62,850 nucleotides of DNA from CAYONZ01 sp964405465 (GCA_964405465.1 CAYONZ010000021.1:1-62850); one strand, 5' to 3'. Positions 8,318 to 17,191 are shown, counted from the first letter of the stretch. The notes: a model not told the origin generated them from the letters alone. Translations and numbers: made by a program.

Positions 8318-10711
8318 TTAAGGTTGCAAGCTCAGTAACCCCGGAAACTCTTGGGTCACGCGAAAATCAAGCTGATTGGGAATCATGCTTTCTGTGGCAT
8401 CGTCGATCTTTTCTAAGTTCAGATTTAAGGTTGCATCACTCACCATATCTTTAAACATATTGTAGGTCTGAGACCCACGAATTAACATTCTCCAGGGGTT
8501 GTTCGAGAAGTCATCGTTGTCTGCTAGTGGAGATCCATTAAGGCCATTCTGTGAGGTAATGAGGTAATAGACTTCTGTTCGGACTTCTTTTTGATTTTGC
8601 CTTGAGCAAAGATAAAAGCCTTGTCGATCAGCAGTATTCGCGGTTTCGAGCGCAGGCTTCATCAAGAGGCATCGCTTCGATTCGACTTCAATCTCAAACG
8701 GATTTGCTTCAGAGGTTAAAATCATCTGTCGAGATGCTGACACAGACTTTGTTGTGTCTGATTTAGAGTCTTGAGCTGATGTCCAATACCAATCTTTGCC
8801 TAGGCTGATTTTTCCTTCAATTCCGGCTCGGGCATCAACGCCAGCTTTGCCTCCCCATTTTGTTGCTGTTTTTTCGCCCTCTTTCCAGGGGCTCGGAGGT
8901 GGAGTTACCGGGACTGGTTGACCATTCGCCTTGGCCGCGTCTGCTGCCGCTTTTGCTGCATCATCAGCTGCCTTTTTTCTTTCGGCAGCATAGTCACGAG
9001 TGTTGTCGGCATTGTATTCTCCACCGTAGCTTGCGCCGACTGTGGCCGATACTCCTGCATTAATATTACCGCCCATGTTGAACTTGGTGGAAGTGCCTAT
9101 GGTTTTGCTCTTGGTTTCTGTTCGTGTCATCGAAGAGGTCACGGTGAGCTTTTCTATTTGAGCCACACCGGCACGCCGAGGCTTTTCATTCAATATTCTA
9201 ACGACAAGATCACGGGCACTCAAATAGAGAACCTGTTCAGGATGCATCAAGCAATAGCCCAGTGCTTTTTCTGGCTCAATCTTGCTTAGGTCATTGGTTC
9301 TGGTTAATCCGATCGCTGCTCCCGCGTCGGCAAGCATCTCGCTGCTTGAAACCCAAGTTTTAAATTTGTCCCAAGCAGATGCCGCCGACTTGGAAACTCC
9401 ACTTGGTGGAGTCAAAGAATTTTGTCGAGCGTAGAACTTGTAGCAAAGAGCTTCATAAAGCTTTTGCATGTCGGGTGGAGTGGCAGAACCCGACATATAT
9501 TTTAGAGCTGTATTGTAGGGAACAAGGGAATTTGCACTCAGCTTTGATCCTTCAACAAATTCGGGGGAGTTGAGAGCACGATAGCCCGAGACTAACGAAA
9601 ACAATTGCAGAGGAGAGCGCTCGCGTTTTTTTATTTCTGCCTGTTGAGCACGGTACTTTTGTAAGACGGCAACGGCACTCACTTTGGTCGGAAGCAAGTT
9701 GGGTCCCAACTCGAGAATGCTTGGCATCGGGCCAATAGGGCCAATACCCATCACTGAAGCAATGGACTGAGCATCTTCACACGGCACTACTTGCACCAAC
9801 AGTTGCATGCGGCTCGCTACGGCTGAGGCATCTGAAAATTTCAAAACGAGATCTTCCACAATCCCACCAGCACCGATTTCCATATCCTGTTCGATTGCTG
9901 TTACGAAATTTTTGGGATCAAAAGCGGCATCGCCAGACTCGTTTAAGTCTTTAAGAAATACCGCTGTAACATGCACTCGACCGGAGTTTGGATTTTCGAC
10001 GACGTCTTTTCTGTTGATGGTCTTGCGAATTATTGATGGCTGTAAACGAACTCGTACGGAGTGAGCGATATTGAGAGTCAAGCCTGGATTGATCGAGTAG
10101 TGTTCATAATCTTGACCCATAAATTGAATGCGTAGGGATTTGAGATCGAGCTTCGCTGCTTCGGCAGTGGAGCTGGTTTTGTTAGATGTGGATAGTGGTT
10201 TATCGAAAGAATTTTCGACAGCTTTGGAGAGTTGCACCACGCGATCATAGCGAAGGTCAATGACCGAACTTGCACCGTCGCGCCAAGGGTTGATGGCGAG
10301 TGCGAGATCTATCGATCCTGTGTGATTGCCAAGTGCGCTGATATTTCTTTTGATTTCGATGAAAGCTTCAGGAGCAAAGAAATCGAAGTCGTGAGATTCG
10401 CTCCAGTTGAAACATCCCCTTGAGTCCGTCTTTTGCGCTTTTGATGTTTGCTCATCGCTTACCGAAAATGCTTGCTCGGTGATGGGGGCCATCAAGGCTT
10501 TATCTTTTACACAGGCAACAAAGTTGAAGAGCTTTTTCTTTGGATAACCCCAAGAATTGAACTCAAGTGTTGCCACCTCGGACGCTTTGATTGAATCAAC
10601 ATAAAAAGTTGAGCTGATCGACCCTTTGTCTTCGGCTGATTTGCACGAAACGAAAAGCATCGTCACCAAAGCCGTGAAACTGAGTAAAGTTGTCTTTTTA
10701 GAGAAGGTCAT
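8318..10711 (-). CDS. Large lipoprotein with an amphipathic, aerolysin-like hairpin pattern; function unknown
   Basis: Read from ATG 10711 (preceded by GGAGG) this is a 797-aa protein with a signal sequence ending LFVSC, so Cys23 is the likely lipidated residue. I do not recognise a named family. About two thirds along, a Ser/Thr/Lys-rich strand (TSSMTRTETKSKTIGTSTKF) leads into a Gly/Ala/Ser alternating segment (NINAGVSATVGASYGGEYN). After an Ala-rich, helix-like insert and a proline-rich turn comes a second Gly/Ala strand (KAGVDARAGIEGKISLG), followed by SAQDSKSDTTKSVSASRQM. This symmetry resembles the membrane-inserting hairpin of aerolysin/ETX-type pore formers, which is an inference from pattern only. 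Its start overlaps the stop of the upstream beta-barrel gene by 14 bp, so the two are co-expressed. Confidence 0.6.
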   Translation of the reverse strand: MTFSKKTTLLSFTALVTMLFVSCKSAEDKGSISSTFYVDSIKASEVATLEFNSWGYPKKKLFNFVACVKDKALMAPITEQAFSVSDEQTSKAQKTDSRGCFNWSESHDFDFFAPEAFIEIKRNISALGNHTGSIDLALAINPWRDGASSVIDLRYDRVVQLSKAVENSFDKPLSTSNKTSSTAEAAKLDLKSLRIQFMGQDYEHYSINPGLTLNIAHSVRVRLQPSIIRKTINRKDVVENPNSGRVHVTAVFLKDLNESGDAAFDPKNFVTAIEQDMEIGAGGIVEDLVLKFSDASAVASRMQLLVQVVPCEDAQSIASVMGIGPIGPMPSILELGPNLLPTKVSAVAVLQKYRAQQAEIKKRERSPLQLFSLVSGYRALNSPEFVEGSKLSANSLVPYNTALKYMSGSATPPDMQKLYEALCYKFYARQNSLTPPSGVSKSAASAWDKFKTWVSSSEMLADAGAAIGLTRTNDLSKIEPEKALGYCLMHPEQVLYLSARDLVVRILNEKPRRAGVAQIEKLTVTSSMTRTETKSKTIGTSTKFNMGGNINAGVSATVGASYGGEYNADNTRDYAAERKKAADDAAKAAADAAKANGQPVPVTPPPSPWKEGEKTATKWGGKAGVDARAGIEGKISLGKDWYWTSAQDSKSDTTKSVSASRQMILTSEANPFEIEVESKRCLLMKPALETANTADRQGFYLCSRQNQKEVRTEVYYLITSQNGLNGSPLADNDDFSNNPWRMLIRGSQTYNMFKDMVSDATLNLNLEKIDDATESMIPNQLDFRVTQEFPGLLSLQP

Positions 10712-11891
10712 ATTTAGCCTCCATTTGTAAGCGAATGACAGAGCGATCACCCATATAGGGATTATCTTCGATTTTATTTGCCTGAGCCCAAGATCCAGAA
10801 AAACCCATTTGGTCTTTGGGAAAATTCAATCTCAACCCGAAGCCGAATCCCTGACGGTTATTGCTGCCGAATCCACTGCTTGAATAGCTTGCGGGCAATA
10901 CATCGCTTTCTGCTCTGAAGTAGTTCAAGCTTGGAGCGATTTCGTAGGTGGAATCTAGGTATTTCACTTCAAGCGCAGTGGCGTAGGCTGCGCGCTTGGT
11001 AATCGGTGCCTCATTGTTCATGGTGTAGTAACCATCACATGAAATGGCAAAGCTGTCTGAAATTCGATAGTCAATTCCTGCCCCAGCTTCAAATCCTTCA
11101 AAGGTATAAACGAAACGTGCATTTTGTTTTCCGTAACCATCAACAGTGTTACCGTAAAACCGACTGTCTTGCGCGGATCCTGAACCCAGTTCTCCAAACT
11201 TGAAATGGGTGAGATTTGCTCTTGCAGACAGATCTTTGCCAATAGAGGTCGCAAGTGTATGGACCAAAAGATAGGGGCTTGTGTCGTCATCAAGTACGCG
11301 AAGAGAAACTGTTCCCGAAGTTGGCATTGCTTGAGATGCCTCAAGCCGAATTGATGTGAAGTCGTCGCCCCATTTCATCTTTTCAGAAATCCCAGGAAAG
11401 CTTCTGGCAAGTACTGAGTTTCCAGGAGAGAAGCGAGTGCGAATCACCCCTGCTTGGGCCGAAAGGTTGGGTGTGGCTTTGAATAATACACTTGCCTCAC
11501 GAATAGAGACTCCCGAGCTGGGACGTCCCTCATCGGTAAAATAAGAACTGGCATTTCCGGTGTAGAGATTCACTCCAAGAGAAATTTGCGATGTGATGGA
11601 CGGAAGCAAAAACTGTTTGCCATCTAAACCTAGCTCAGCACCTGCGACAGTGCTTTTGACGTAGATATCTTCAACTCGACTGGCGCCGAGCTTGGTATTC
11701 AGAGATAGGCTGTACTTTTTTGCCGCGGAGGCAGAAGTCGTTAACGTATTCGCAGCTGAGGTTTCACTGGAAATGCTTTCGGCATTTGCCTGTAAGGCAA
11801 GGACTGTGAGCATCATCGAGGTAAAAAATAGGGAAGAAATTGGACGAGAAAGAACACCTTGTTTTCGTAGCCGCTCCCAAGATACCGACAT
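10698..11891 (-). CDS. Predicted outer-membrane beta-barrel protein
   Basis: A 397-aa secreted protein whose hydrophobic stretch ends in ALQANAES, fitting a signal peptide. The rest alternates polar and hydrophobic residues in short Gly/Ser-broken strands (SLSLNTKLGASRVEDIYVKS, QAGVIRTRFSPG, FGFGLRLNFP), typical of porin-like barrels. The C-terminus is VIRLQMEAKYDLL, strand-like but without the usual final Phe or Trp. It is the first gene of a two-gene unit with the large lipoprotein (14-bp overlap). A porin, or a barrel that works with that lipoprotein, are both possible; the substrate is unknown. Confidence 0.65.
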   Translation of the reverse strand: MSVSWERLRKQGVLSRPISSLFFTSMMLTVLALQANAESISSETSAANTLTTSASAAKKYSLSLNTKLGASRVEDIYVKSTVAGAELGLDGKQFLLPSITSQISLGVNLYTGNASSYFTDEGRPSSGVSIREASVLFKATPNLSAQAGVIRTRFSPGNSVLARSFPGISEKMKWGDDFTSIRLEASQAMPTSGTVSLRVLDDDTSPYLLVHTLATSIGKDLSARANLTHFKFGELGSGSAQDSRFYGNTVDGYGKQNARFVYTFEGFEAGAGIDYRISDSFAISCDGYYTMNNEAPITKRAAYATALEVKYLDSTYEIAPSLNYFRAESDVLPASYSSSGFGSNNRQGFGFGLRLNFPKDQMGFSGSWAQANKIEDNPYMGDRSVIRLQMEAKYDLL

Positions 11892-11989
11892 TTTCTACAT
11901 CCCCCCAAAAACCAATAAGGGCGGATAGTATCATAGATTGTCGAAACCAAACAAATTAGGAGTCTGTCAGGGTAGTAAATACATGTTAC

Positions 11990-12532
11990 TTAGTTCATGT
12001 TATTGACGCGTGCAACATAGGGAAGGTTTCGATAAAAACCTTGATAATCGAGGCCATAGCCCACCACGAACTCATTGCCTATTTTAAAACCAATATAATC
12101 GAGGTCAACTTTGGTTTTAAGTGCATCTGGCTTGAGCAATAGCGTTGATGTGAGAACCGATTTGGGCTTGCGGGATTTCAACATGCGAATCAGGTAGTCC
12201 ATGGTGAGGCCTGTATCGACAATGTCTTCGACCAAAAGAACATCTTTACCTTCAATTGAGCTGGTCAGATCCATTGTCAATTTAACTTCACCCGACGTTT
12301 TCATGCCGTTGCCATAACTGGAAACCCCTAAAAATTCGCAGCGGATATCAGCATCGATGGCACGAATCAAATCAGAATAAAAAACAAACGAACCTTTAAG
12401 TACGCAGACCACAACCAAATCTGTTTTTTTCGCAAGCTTTGTGATTTCAGCTCCAAGCTCTTGGACTTTCTTTTGAATGTCTTTTTCTGAGATCAATGTA
12501 GTGAGATTCAGCTCAGCAAAATTTTCTTTCAT
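11990..12532 (-). CDS. hpt: Hypoxanthine phosphoribosyltransferase
   Basis: A 180-aa purine-salvage enzyme that joins hypoxanthine or guanine to PRPP to give IMP or GMP. The PRPP loop VLLVEDIVDTGLT is clear, with GSFVFYSDLIRAI upstream and LDYIGFKIGNEFVVGYGLDY near the C-terminus, all standard for bacterial Hpt. Length is normal. It lies downstream of tdk and upp on the same strand, about 110 bp after upp, forming a nucleobase/nucleoside salvage group. Confidence 0.95.
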   Translation of the reverse strand: MKENFAELNLTTLISEKDIQKKVQELGAEITKLAKKTDLVVVCVLKGSFVFYSDLIRAIDADIRCEFLGVSSYGNGMKTSGEVKLTMDLTSSIEGKDVLLVEDIVDTGLTMDYLIRMLKSRKPKSVLTSTLLLKPDALKTKVDLDYIGFKIGNEFVVGYGLDYQGFYRNLPYVARVNNMN

Positions 12533-12640
12533 TGTGCTTCCTTACGGTTGGGTCGTTTTCGATTCAAAGCGTATACGAAAAAAGTGCGAGGGGCGAGAAA
12601 TTTTTAAAATCGACCGGGGCGTCTTTACGACCCGATGAAA

Positions 12641-13432
12641 TTAAACATAGGAGTTGTTCATGATCTCGCCGAAACCTCCGCCGCCAGGGACAATATAATG
12701 TTTTTCATTCAGACCTCTCTCTTGGGGCCAGTGCAAACCTGGTGTGGCCTGGAGAGTCTGGGGAGAAGACAGTCCGCGGTCAAGTCGGCAGGAGTAGACG
12801 ATCAAATCAGGATGAATCTCCTGTACGGCCTTCAGATACTCTGGGGTCACAATCAAATGAAGCGCGATAAATTTTTTAGCTCGGCCTTCGACATTTTTTT
12901 TGTAATGTTGAAGTGCTGAAATGATCGTGTTGCCTGTGGCACCCATTGGGTCTGGAAACAGCACCACGGCATCGTTGACGTCGCCCCCGATTTTGTGGGC
13001 CCCTAAATGGGTGCCTGTGACTTGATCTGTTTCATTTGTCGTGCGCGAAGCTAAAATATGATCTTGTCGAACTTGTCGCGGATCGAGAACATTGTTGAGA
13101 AGATTATAGCAAATATGACTCGGGAAGGTACCTGCTCGCGCGAGATTCACTGTGACCACTCGCTGGCGAAGGTTGAGTATTTCTCCGTGGTAGGGGGAGT
13201 CTGGATGCGCCTCGGTCATTCGAGTCGCCATAGTCACAACCTCAGTTGGAAGCTCTCGATTGACCACTGTTTTGAGTAAGCCATTGTAGAGATAATCAAC
13301 TAGCATATTGATCTGTGGCTGATAGGTCTCAGGAGAACACAAGCGAGCGAGCCATGAGGTCAGACAGGGATCATTTAAAATGTGAATGTTGGGGCCATAG
13401 AGATGTTCGACTTCACTCAAACGATAGTTCAT
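12641..13432 (-). CDS. upp: Uracil phosphoribosyltransferase family protein
   Basis: From ATG 13432 (preceded by GAGGATCT) this is a 263-aa protein, longer than the roughly 210 aa of bacterial Upp. It has the PRPP-binding motif FPDPMGATGNTI, where Upp has DPMLATGG, and the uracil-binding C-terminal tail GLNEKHYIVPGGGGFGEIM, where Upp has a YIVPGLGDAGDR-like sequence. It would make UMP from uracil and PRPP. The first 30-60 residues are extra compared with the short bacterial form. The start lies inside the end of tdk (20-bp overlap), so the two are co-translated. UMP formation is likely but the sequence is divergent. Confidence 0.8.
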   Translation of the reverse strand: MNYRLSEVEHLYGPNIHILNDPCLTSWLARLCSPETYQPQINMLVDYLYNGLLKTVVNRELPTEVVTMATRMTEAHPDSPYHGEILNLRQRVVTVNLARAGTFPSHICYNLLNNVLDPRQVRQDHILASRTTNETDQVTGTHLGAHKIGGDVNDAVVLFPDPMGATGNTIISALQHYKKNVEGRAKKFIALHLIVTPEYLKAVQEIHPDLIVYSCRLDRGLSSPQTLQATPGLHWPQERGLNEKHYIVPGGGGFGEIMNNSYV

Positions 13433-14045
13433 TGAGATCCTCTGCTGTGGTGAGTGGGTCGATTTCTTCATCGGCGAGTCCAAGGTAGGGATCAAAACAA
13501 GAGCGGCATCTTGCCTCATACTTTGAGTTGTCGCCTACTAAAACATCGCGGTGGCTTGCCACAAGTCTTTGGGTGCGGGAAGCCGAGGCTCCACATGTCA
13601 CACAAACGGCTTGAAGTTTTTTGACGGTTTCGGCTATGGCCATCAACGATGGCATGGGTGCAAATGGTTCGCCTTTCCAATTCATATCTAGCCCGGCCAC
13701 AATAACTCGAATGCCTCGGCTTGAAAGTTCGTTCGCAACATCTACGAGCTCGTCATCAAAAAATTGACCTTCATCGATACCAACCACTCGAGTGTCAGGT
13801 TTTAGGTGCAAATAGATTTCAGCCGCACTGTCTATCACGATGGATGGCATCAGGTTTTTATTGTGTGAAACAACTTTATCGGGACTATAGCGGTCATCGA
13901 TTCTTGGTTTAAAAATTTGGCAAGCTTGTTTAGCGAACTCGGCACGTCGAAGAAGCCGCAAGAGCTCTTCGGTTTTACCACTAAACATACTTCCAACAAT
14001 GACTTCGATGGACCCACTTCGTCCCATCAAATGACTTTCGTACAT
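13413..14045 (-). CDS. tdk: Thymidine kinase
   Basis: A 210-aa type II thymidine kinase that phosphorylates thymidine to dTMP with ATP. It shows the P-loop GSMFSGKTEELLRLLRR, the Walker B-like VVGIDEGQFFDD, the lasso/zinc cysteines (CVTCGA and CRSCF) and the YEARCRSC segment. Either the first Met or Met7 could be the start. It is the first gene of the tdk-upp-hpt salvage group and overlaps upp. Salvage of all three base classes fits an organism fed with preformed nucleotides, which is an inference. Confidence 0.95.
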   Translation of the reverse strand: MYESHLMGRSGSIEVIVGSMFSGKTEELLRLLRRAEFAKQACQIFKPRIDDRYSPDKVVSHNKNLMPSIVIDSAAEIYLHLKPDTRVVGIDEGQFFDDELVDVANELSSRGIRVIVAGLDMNWKGEPFAPMPSLMAIAETVKKLQAVCVTCGASASRTQRLVASHRDVLVGDNSKYEARCRSCFDPYLGLADEEIDPLTTAEDLNELSFE

Positions 14046-14138
14046 GTTTTCCCCTCCGAAAACGAGCTTACTAAATAGCGATGGGCAATGCTTTTAGCGA
14101 GCGTAATGAGAGGGTATTGGTGGCGTCAACTAGCAAGC

Positions 14139-15152
14139 TTACTTTGACTCGATGAGGACAATGAATTCGGTTTCGTTATTTTGAAAATCTGGTGTTGACA
14201 AGATTTTAAGAAGGCCTGAATTGCTATAAAATTTAGCATCTTCTGGTTCGAGAGTTCGGTGTGGAAAAAGTCCTCCGACAAAAAAGGCTTGGTCCTTAGA
14301 CAGTGTGATTTGCTCGCTGATATTTTGCTCTGCAATTCCACCTCCGGCCTCACGCAGTGTTCTCGATAACTCGACTTGTAGGTGAGTTGCAGTTTCGTCT
14401 GAGCGCAGTGGTGTGATTTGAGCGCCGATACCGAGCATTTGTTGGGTGGCCGGGTCTCGCACTCCTTTGAAGCTGACGATAGGTTGATTGGCGCGAATCT
14501 GGTATTTTGGAGTTTGCTCGAGGCGCGTGAGCTGCATGCCCTCGGATTTTTTGAGTCGTGATTCGAGTTCAACGATCACCCCATAAAATATCGACCCAGA
14601 AGATCCAGGAGAGTGAAGATCACTTGCGAAGTCTAAGAGTTGTGCGCGCGGAATCGAGAAAAACGTGATCTGAAGATGTGAAGGTGCCGTCTTTTCAGAG
14701 GCTTTTTCGGAGGCCTTGGTGTCGGGTTCGGTCGGTTTACCTGGCGCCAGTACGCCGGTCATTTCGAGCGAAGGCTCAGCTGAATTCTTGTCGCTGAATT
14801 TTTCGACGGCAGAGTTCATGTCATTTTCAGGCGAGGAGGTGCTCTTTGCGGTGGGAGCCTCACTGCCTGTCGATGCCGGGGTATTGGGAGAGTCTGCAAA
14901 AGGCAATCGCATGCTTTGTTCAAGCTCGGCATCGGATGTTGCTGGGCCCCCCTGGGAGAAGAAAATGCGGTAGGTGGCAATGCCGAGGAAGACCAATAGA
15001 GTTAAAGAGAGAGGCAATGTGAGCGGGTTTTTAAGGATTTTCTGCCCAAGGGACGGAGGCACGGGTTTGTAGGCCTGCATGTCGATACCGCAATTGGCGC
15101 AATATCGATCAGGCGGCTGTGAAAACCCACATTTTGGGCAGTTGATCATCAT
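14139..15152 (-). CDS. Zinc-ribbon membrane protein with a secretin-like C-terminal domain
   Basis: From ATG 15152 the 337-aa protein begins with a zinc ribbon (CPKC...CANC), followed by a single membrane helix (LTLPLSLTLLVFLGIATYRI) and a Ser/Thr/Glu-rich spacer. The C-terminal 170 residues resemble the last part of a secretin: LGIGAQITPLRSDETATHLQ, then EQITLSKDQAFFVGGLFPHR, then LLKILSTPDFQNNETEFIVL. The pattern of a Gly-Gly-Leu strand followed by a hydrophobic C-terminal strand is seen in GspD/PilQ. A cytoplasmic zinc ribbon tethered to a periplasmic secretin-type fold is odd. It is divergent from mraZ across 330 bp. Function unknown. Confidence 0.55.
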   Translation of the reverse strand: MMINCPKCGFSQPPDRYCANCGIDMQAYKPVPPSLGQKILKNPLTLPLSLTLLVFLGIATYRIFFSQGGPATSDAELEQSMRLPFADSPNTPASTGSEAPTAKSTSSPENDMNSAVEKFSDKNSAEPSLEMTGVLAPGKPTEPDTKASEKASEKTAPSHLQITFFSIPRAQLLDFASDLHSPGSSGSIFYGVIVELESRLKKSEGMQLTRLEQTPKYQIRANQPIVSFKGVRDPATQQMLGIGAQITPLRSDETATHLQVELSRTLREAGGGIAEQNISEQITLSKDQAFFVGGLFPHRTLEPEDAKFYSNSGLLKILSTPDFQNNETEFIVLIESK

Positions 15153-15351
15153 TGGGCTCACCAAATAGTCCCGTCCTGGGAGCAATGGGATCACCGCTCA
15201 CAGCAAAGGCTGTGGCTTTGACCCGGGTTCGTTCAATACCTCAAAACGTTTCTAAAGTACGAGGCTTTTGTCTAGTTAAATAGCTGAAATAACTAGCTTA
15301 ATCAGATTGTATCACGCGCAGCGATAAGATTCCAATGGCAATCTGCTAGCC

Positions 15352-15380
15352 TTGACGCATGCCACCTGGGGCTTTAAAGT
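15352..15380 (+). promoter_or_regulatory. Candidate sigma70 promoter of the first dcw block
   Basis: TTGACG (15352-15357) matches the -35 consensus at 5 of 6 positions. After exactly 17 bp comes TAAAGT (15375-15380), 4 of 6 for the -10. It is on the coding strand 100 bp before mraZ, and the MraZ repeats begin at its -10. The rest of 15153-15482 shows no gene; it must also hold the promoter of the divergent zinc-ribbon gene. Confidence 0.5.
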
Positions 15381-15413
15381 GGAAGAAGGTGGGTAAAAGT
15401 GGAGATTTATGGT
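15379..15413 (+). promoter_or_regulatory. MraZ operator: four TGG boxes at 10-bp spacing
   Basis: GTGG occurs at 15379, 15389 and 15399, followed by ATGG at 15409, each exactly 10 bp apart (TGGAA, TGGGT, TGGAG, TGGTG). MraZ is known to autorepress by binding TGGGN-type direct repeats with this helical spacing. The boxes overlap and follow the candidate -10, the right place for repression. Confidence 0.7.
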
Positions 15414-15482
15414 GAAAACCTGACTTTACTTTACAGACCCTGAAGCCCACGGAGGGGCTTTTGACTTTTTTAAGGATTCAGG

Positions 15483-15965
15483 ATGATTCACAGTTTTCGC
15501 GGTAGATTCGAGATCAAGCTAGATCCCAAGGGGCGATTGTCGCTGCCGGTGGCATTTCGCGATGCTCGAGAAAAAGAAAACTCGCGTCTGGTGATTACCA
15601 ATAGTCGTTATCAAAACAATTCCTGTTTACATGTATATACGATCGCCGAATGGCAAGGCTTAGAAAAAAGAATCGGCCGACTTTCATCATTGAATGCAGA
15701 TGTCCAAGCGTTTCAAAGGTTCTATATAGCGGGCGGGCAGATTGTGGACCTTGATTCTCAAGGGCGAATCTTAATTCCCCAAAGCTTGCGAAAATTTGCT
15801 CGCCTGAACTCCGAGGCCATACTTGTAGGGCTTGGTGAAAAGTTTGAAATTTGGAGCCAAGAAACTTGGGATCAGATCTACGGAAATTTAAGTCAATCAT
15901 TTGAAACGACAATGGCTTCGGTTGCAAAACTTCTTGAAGGAACTGGCGGAGATGGCAATGAGTGA
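15483..15965 (+). CDS. mraZ: Transcriptional regulator MraZ
   Basis: A 160-aa DNA-binding protein, usually the first dcw gene and its autorepressor. It has two SpoVT/AbrB-like halves with the signature strands LDPKGRLSLP (near the N-terminus) and LDSQGRILIP (about residues 90-100). Length is slightly above the usual 140-150 aa. AAGGATTCAGG precedes the ATG. The gene overlaps rsmH by 8 bp. A phased MraZ box array lies 70-105 bp upstream. Confidence 0.95.
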   Translation: MIHSFRGRFEIKLDPKGRLSLPVAFRDAREKENSRLVITNSRYQNNSCLHVYTIAEWQGLEKRIGRLSSLNADVQAFQRFYIAGGQIVDLDSQGRILIPQSLRKFARLNSEAILVGLGEKFEIWSQETWDQIYGNLSQSFETTMASVAKLLEGTGGDGNE

Positions 15966-16890
15966 ACACAAGCCGGTTTTTTTGCACGAAGTGCTTGAGG
16001 TTTTTTTGCAAGCCACTCCACCTATTTTACGCTACTGGGATGGAACCTTTGGGCGGGGTGGACACACGCAGGCGGTTTTAAAGTCTTATCCTGAAAGCTC
16101 GGCTTGGGCATTTGATTGGGATCATCAAGCCATTGAGCATGCGAAACAAAACTTAGCGCCGCTGATTTCAAGTGGGCGTTTGAATGTCTTGCATCTAAGC
16201 TACGGTGATTTTCTACAAGCATATGAAATGAATTCGGCGTTTCCTAAAGACTTCAATTTGATGTTGCTCGATCTTGGAGTGAGTTCTCCGCAGCTTGACC
16301 AGGCCGAACGAGGCTTTAGTTTTATGCAAGATGGCCCTCTCGATATGCGCATGGATGTACGTCAAGAAGTGACTGCAGCTGATATTGTTAATGGCTGGAG
16401 CGAGGATGAACTCGTTGAGTTATTTAAAAACATGGGCGAAGTTCAACGGCCATTTCGGGTTGTACGAGCGATTGTTCATGATCGTAAGGCACAACCCTAC
16501 ACGACGACTCGCCAGTTGGCCTCATTGATTGAGCGAGTGGATGGTTGGCAAAAGCGTGGTATGCATCCAGCGACAAAGTATTTTATGGCGCTTCGTCTGC
16601 AGGTGAATTTCGAACTTTCAAATATTCAGGAGATTCTTCCGGTTTTGGTTGAGCACCTTGCCCAGGGTGGTGTGTTGGCAGTGATTACGTTTCATTCTTT
16701 AGAAGATCGTATTGTCAAAAATGTCTTTCGGTCGATGTTAGAAAAAGGCAGCCTCATCAATCGAAAAGTGATTAAGCCGTCTGATGCAGAGATGGAAGAG
16801 AACCCAAGATCAAGAAGTGCAAAATTGAGAGCTTTTCAAAAAGGCGTATTTCACAAAAGGAACAAATATGAACAAACAGACGATAACTGA
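15958..16890 (+). CDS. rsmH: 16S rRNA (cytosine1402-N4)-methyltransferase
   Basis: RsmH (MraW) methylates N4 of C1402 in the ribosomal P site using S-adenosylmethionine. From ATG 15958 (310 aa) it begins MSEHKPVFLHEVLE, the usual family opening. A reading that starts earlier inside mraZ adds residues not found in the family. Landmarks are YWDGTFGRGGHTQAVL (SAM loop), LLDLGVSSPQLDQAERGFSF, DGPLDMRMD and the C-terminal NPRSRSAKLRAFQK. It overlaps both mraZ (8 bp) and ftsL (23 bp). Confidence 0.95.
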   Translation: MSEHKPVFLHEVLEVFLQATPPILRYWDGTFGRGGHTQAVLKSYPESSAWAFDWDHQAIEHAKQNLAPLISSGRLNVLHLSYGDFLQAYEMNSAFPKDFNLMLLDLGVSSPQLDQAERGFSFMQDGPLDMRMDVRQEVTAADIVNGWSEDELVELFKNMGEVQRPFRVVRAIVHDRKAQPYTTTRQLASLIERVDGWQKRGMHPATKYFMALRLQVNFELSNIQEILPVLVEHLAQGGVLAVITFHSLEDRIVKNVFRSMLEKGSLINRKVIKPSDAEMEENPRSRSAKLRAFQKGVFHKRNKYEQTDDN

Positions 16891-17170
16891 GCTTAAGCCT
16901 TTTCTGAGTGTGATATTGATTGTGACAAGTTTATTTAGCTTGGTGTTCATGAAAATGGAGGTCCGTAGCAAGGGCTACATGATTCTCTCACTTTCTCGAC
17001 AAGAAAAAAAAATGCGCGATCATCAACGCGAACAAATGGTGGCGTTGGCAAAATACACTCGGCCCGATCGAGTACAGACTTTTGCGCAAACCAAATTAAC
17101 TTTGAGAAAAGCCGAAGTTGGACAAATCATTCAGATGACAGCACAAAACGGTACGGCCATCCGACAATAA
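16868..17170 (+). CDS. ftsL: Cell division protein FtsL
   Basis: A 100-aa single-pass membrane protein of the divisome, expected to pair with FtsB and FtsQ and help activate FtsWI. A short cytoplasmic tail precedes a membrane helix (about 13-30), then a basic, coiled-coil-prone periplasmic helix (about 35-75) with the FtsL-type ending RPDRVQTFAQTKLTLRKAE. Identity rests on this topology and the rsmH-ftsL-ftsI position. AAAGGA stands before the ATG. Confidence 0.85.
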   Translation: MNKQTITELKPFLSVILIVTSLFSLVFMKMEVRSKGYMILSLSRQEKKMRDHQREQMVALAKYTRPDRVQTFAQTKLTLRKAEVGQIIQMTAQNGTAIRQ

Positions 17171-17191
17171 TTTTGTAACTGGAGAATTTGC

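Noticed and set aside
9807..10064. Plus-strand frame inside the large lipoprotein gene
   Set aside because: Antisense reading of a well-supported gene with no start signal; the same applies to the many other antisense frames in the window.
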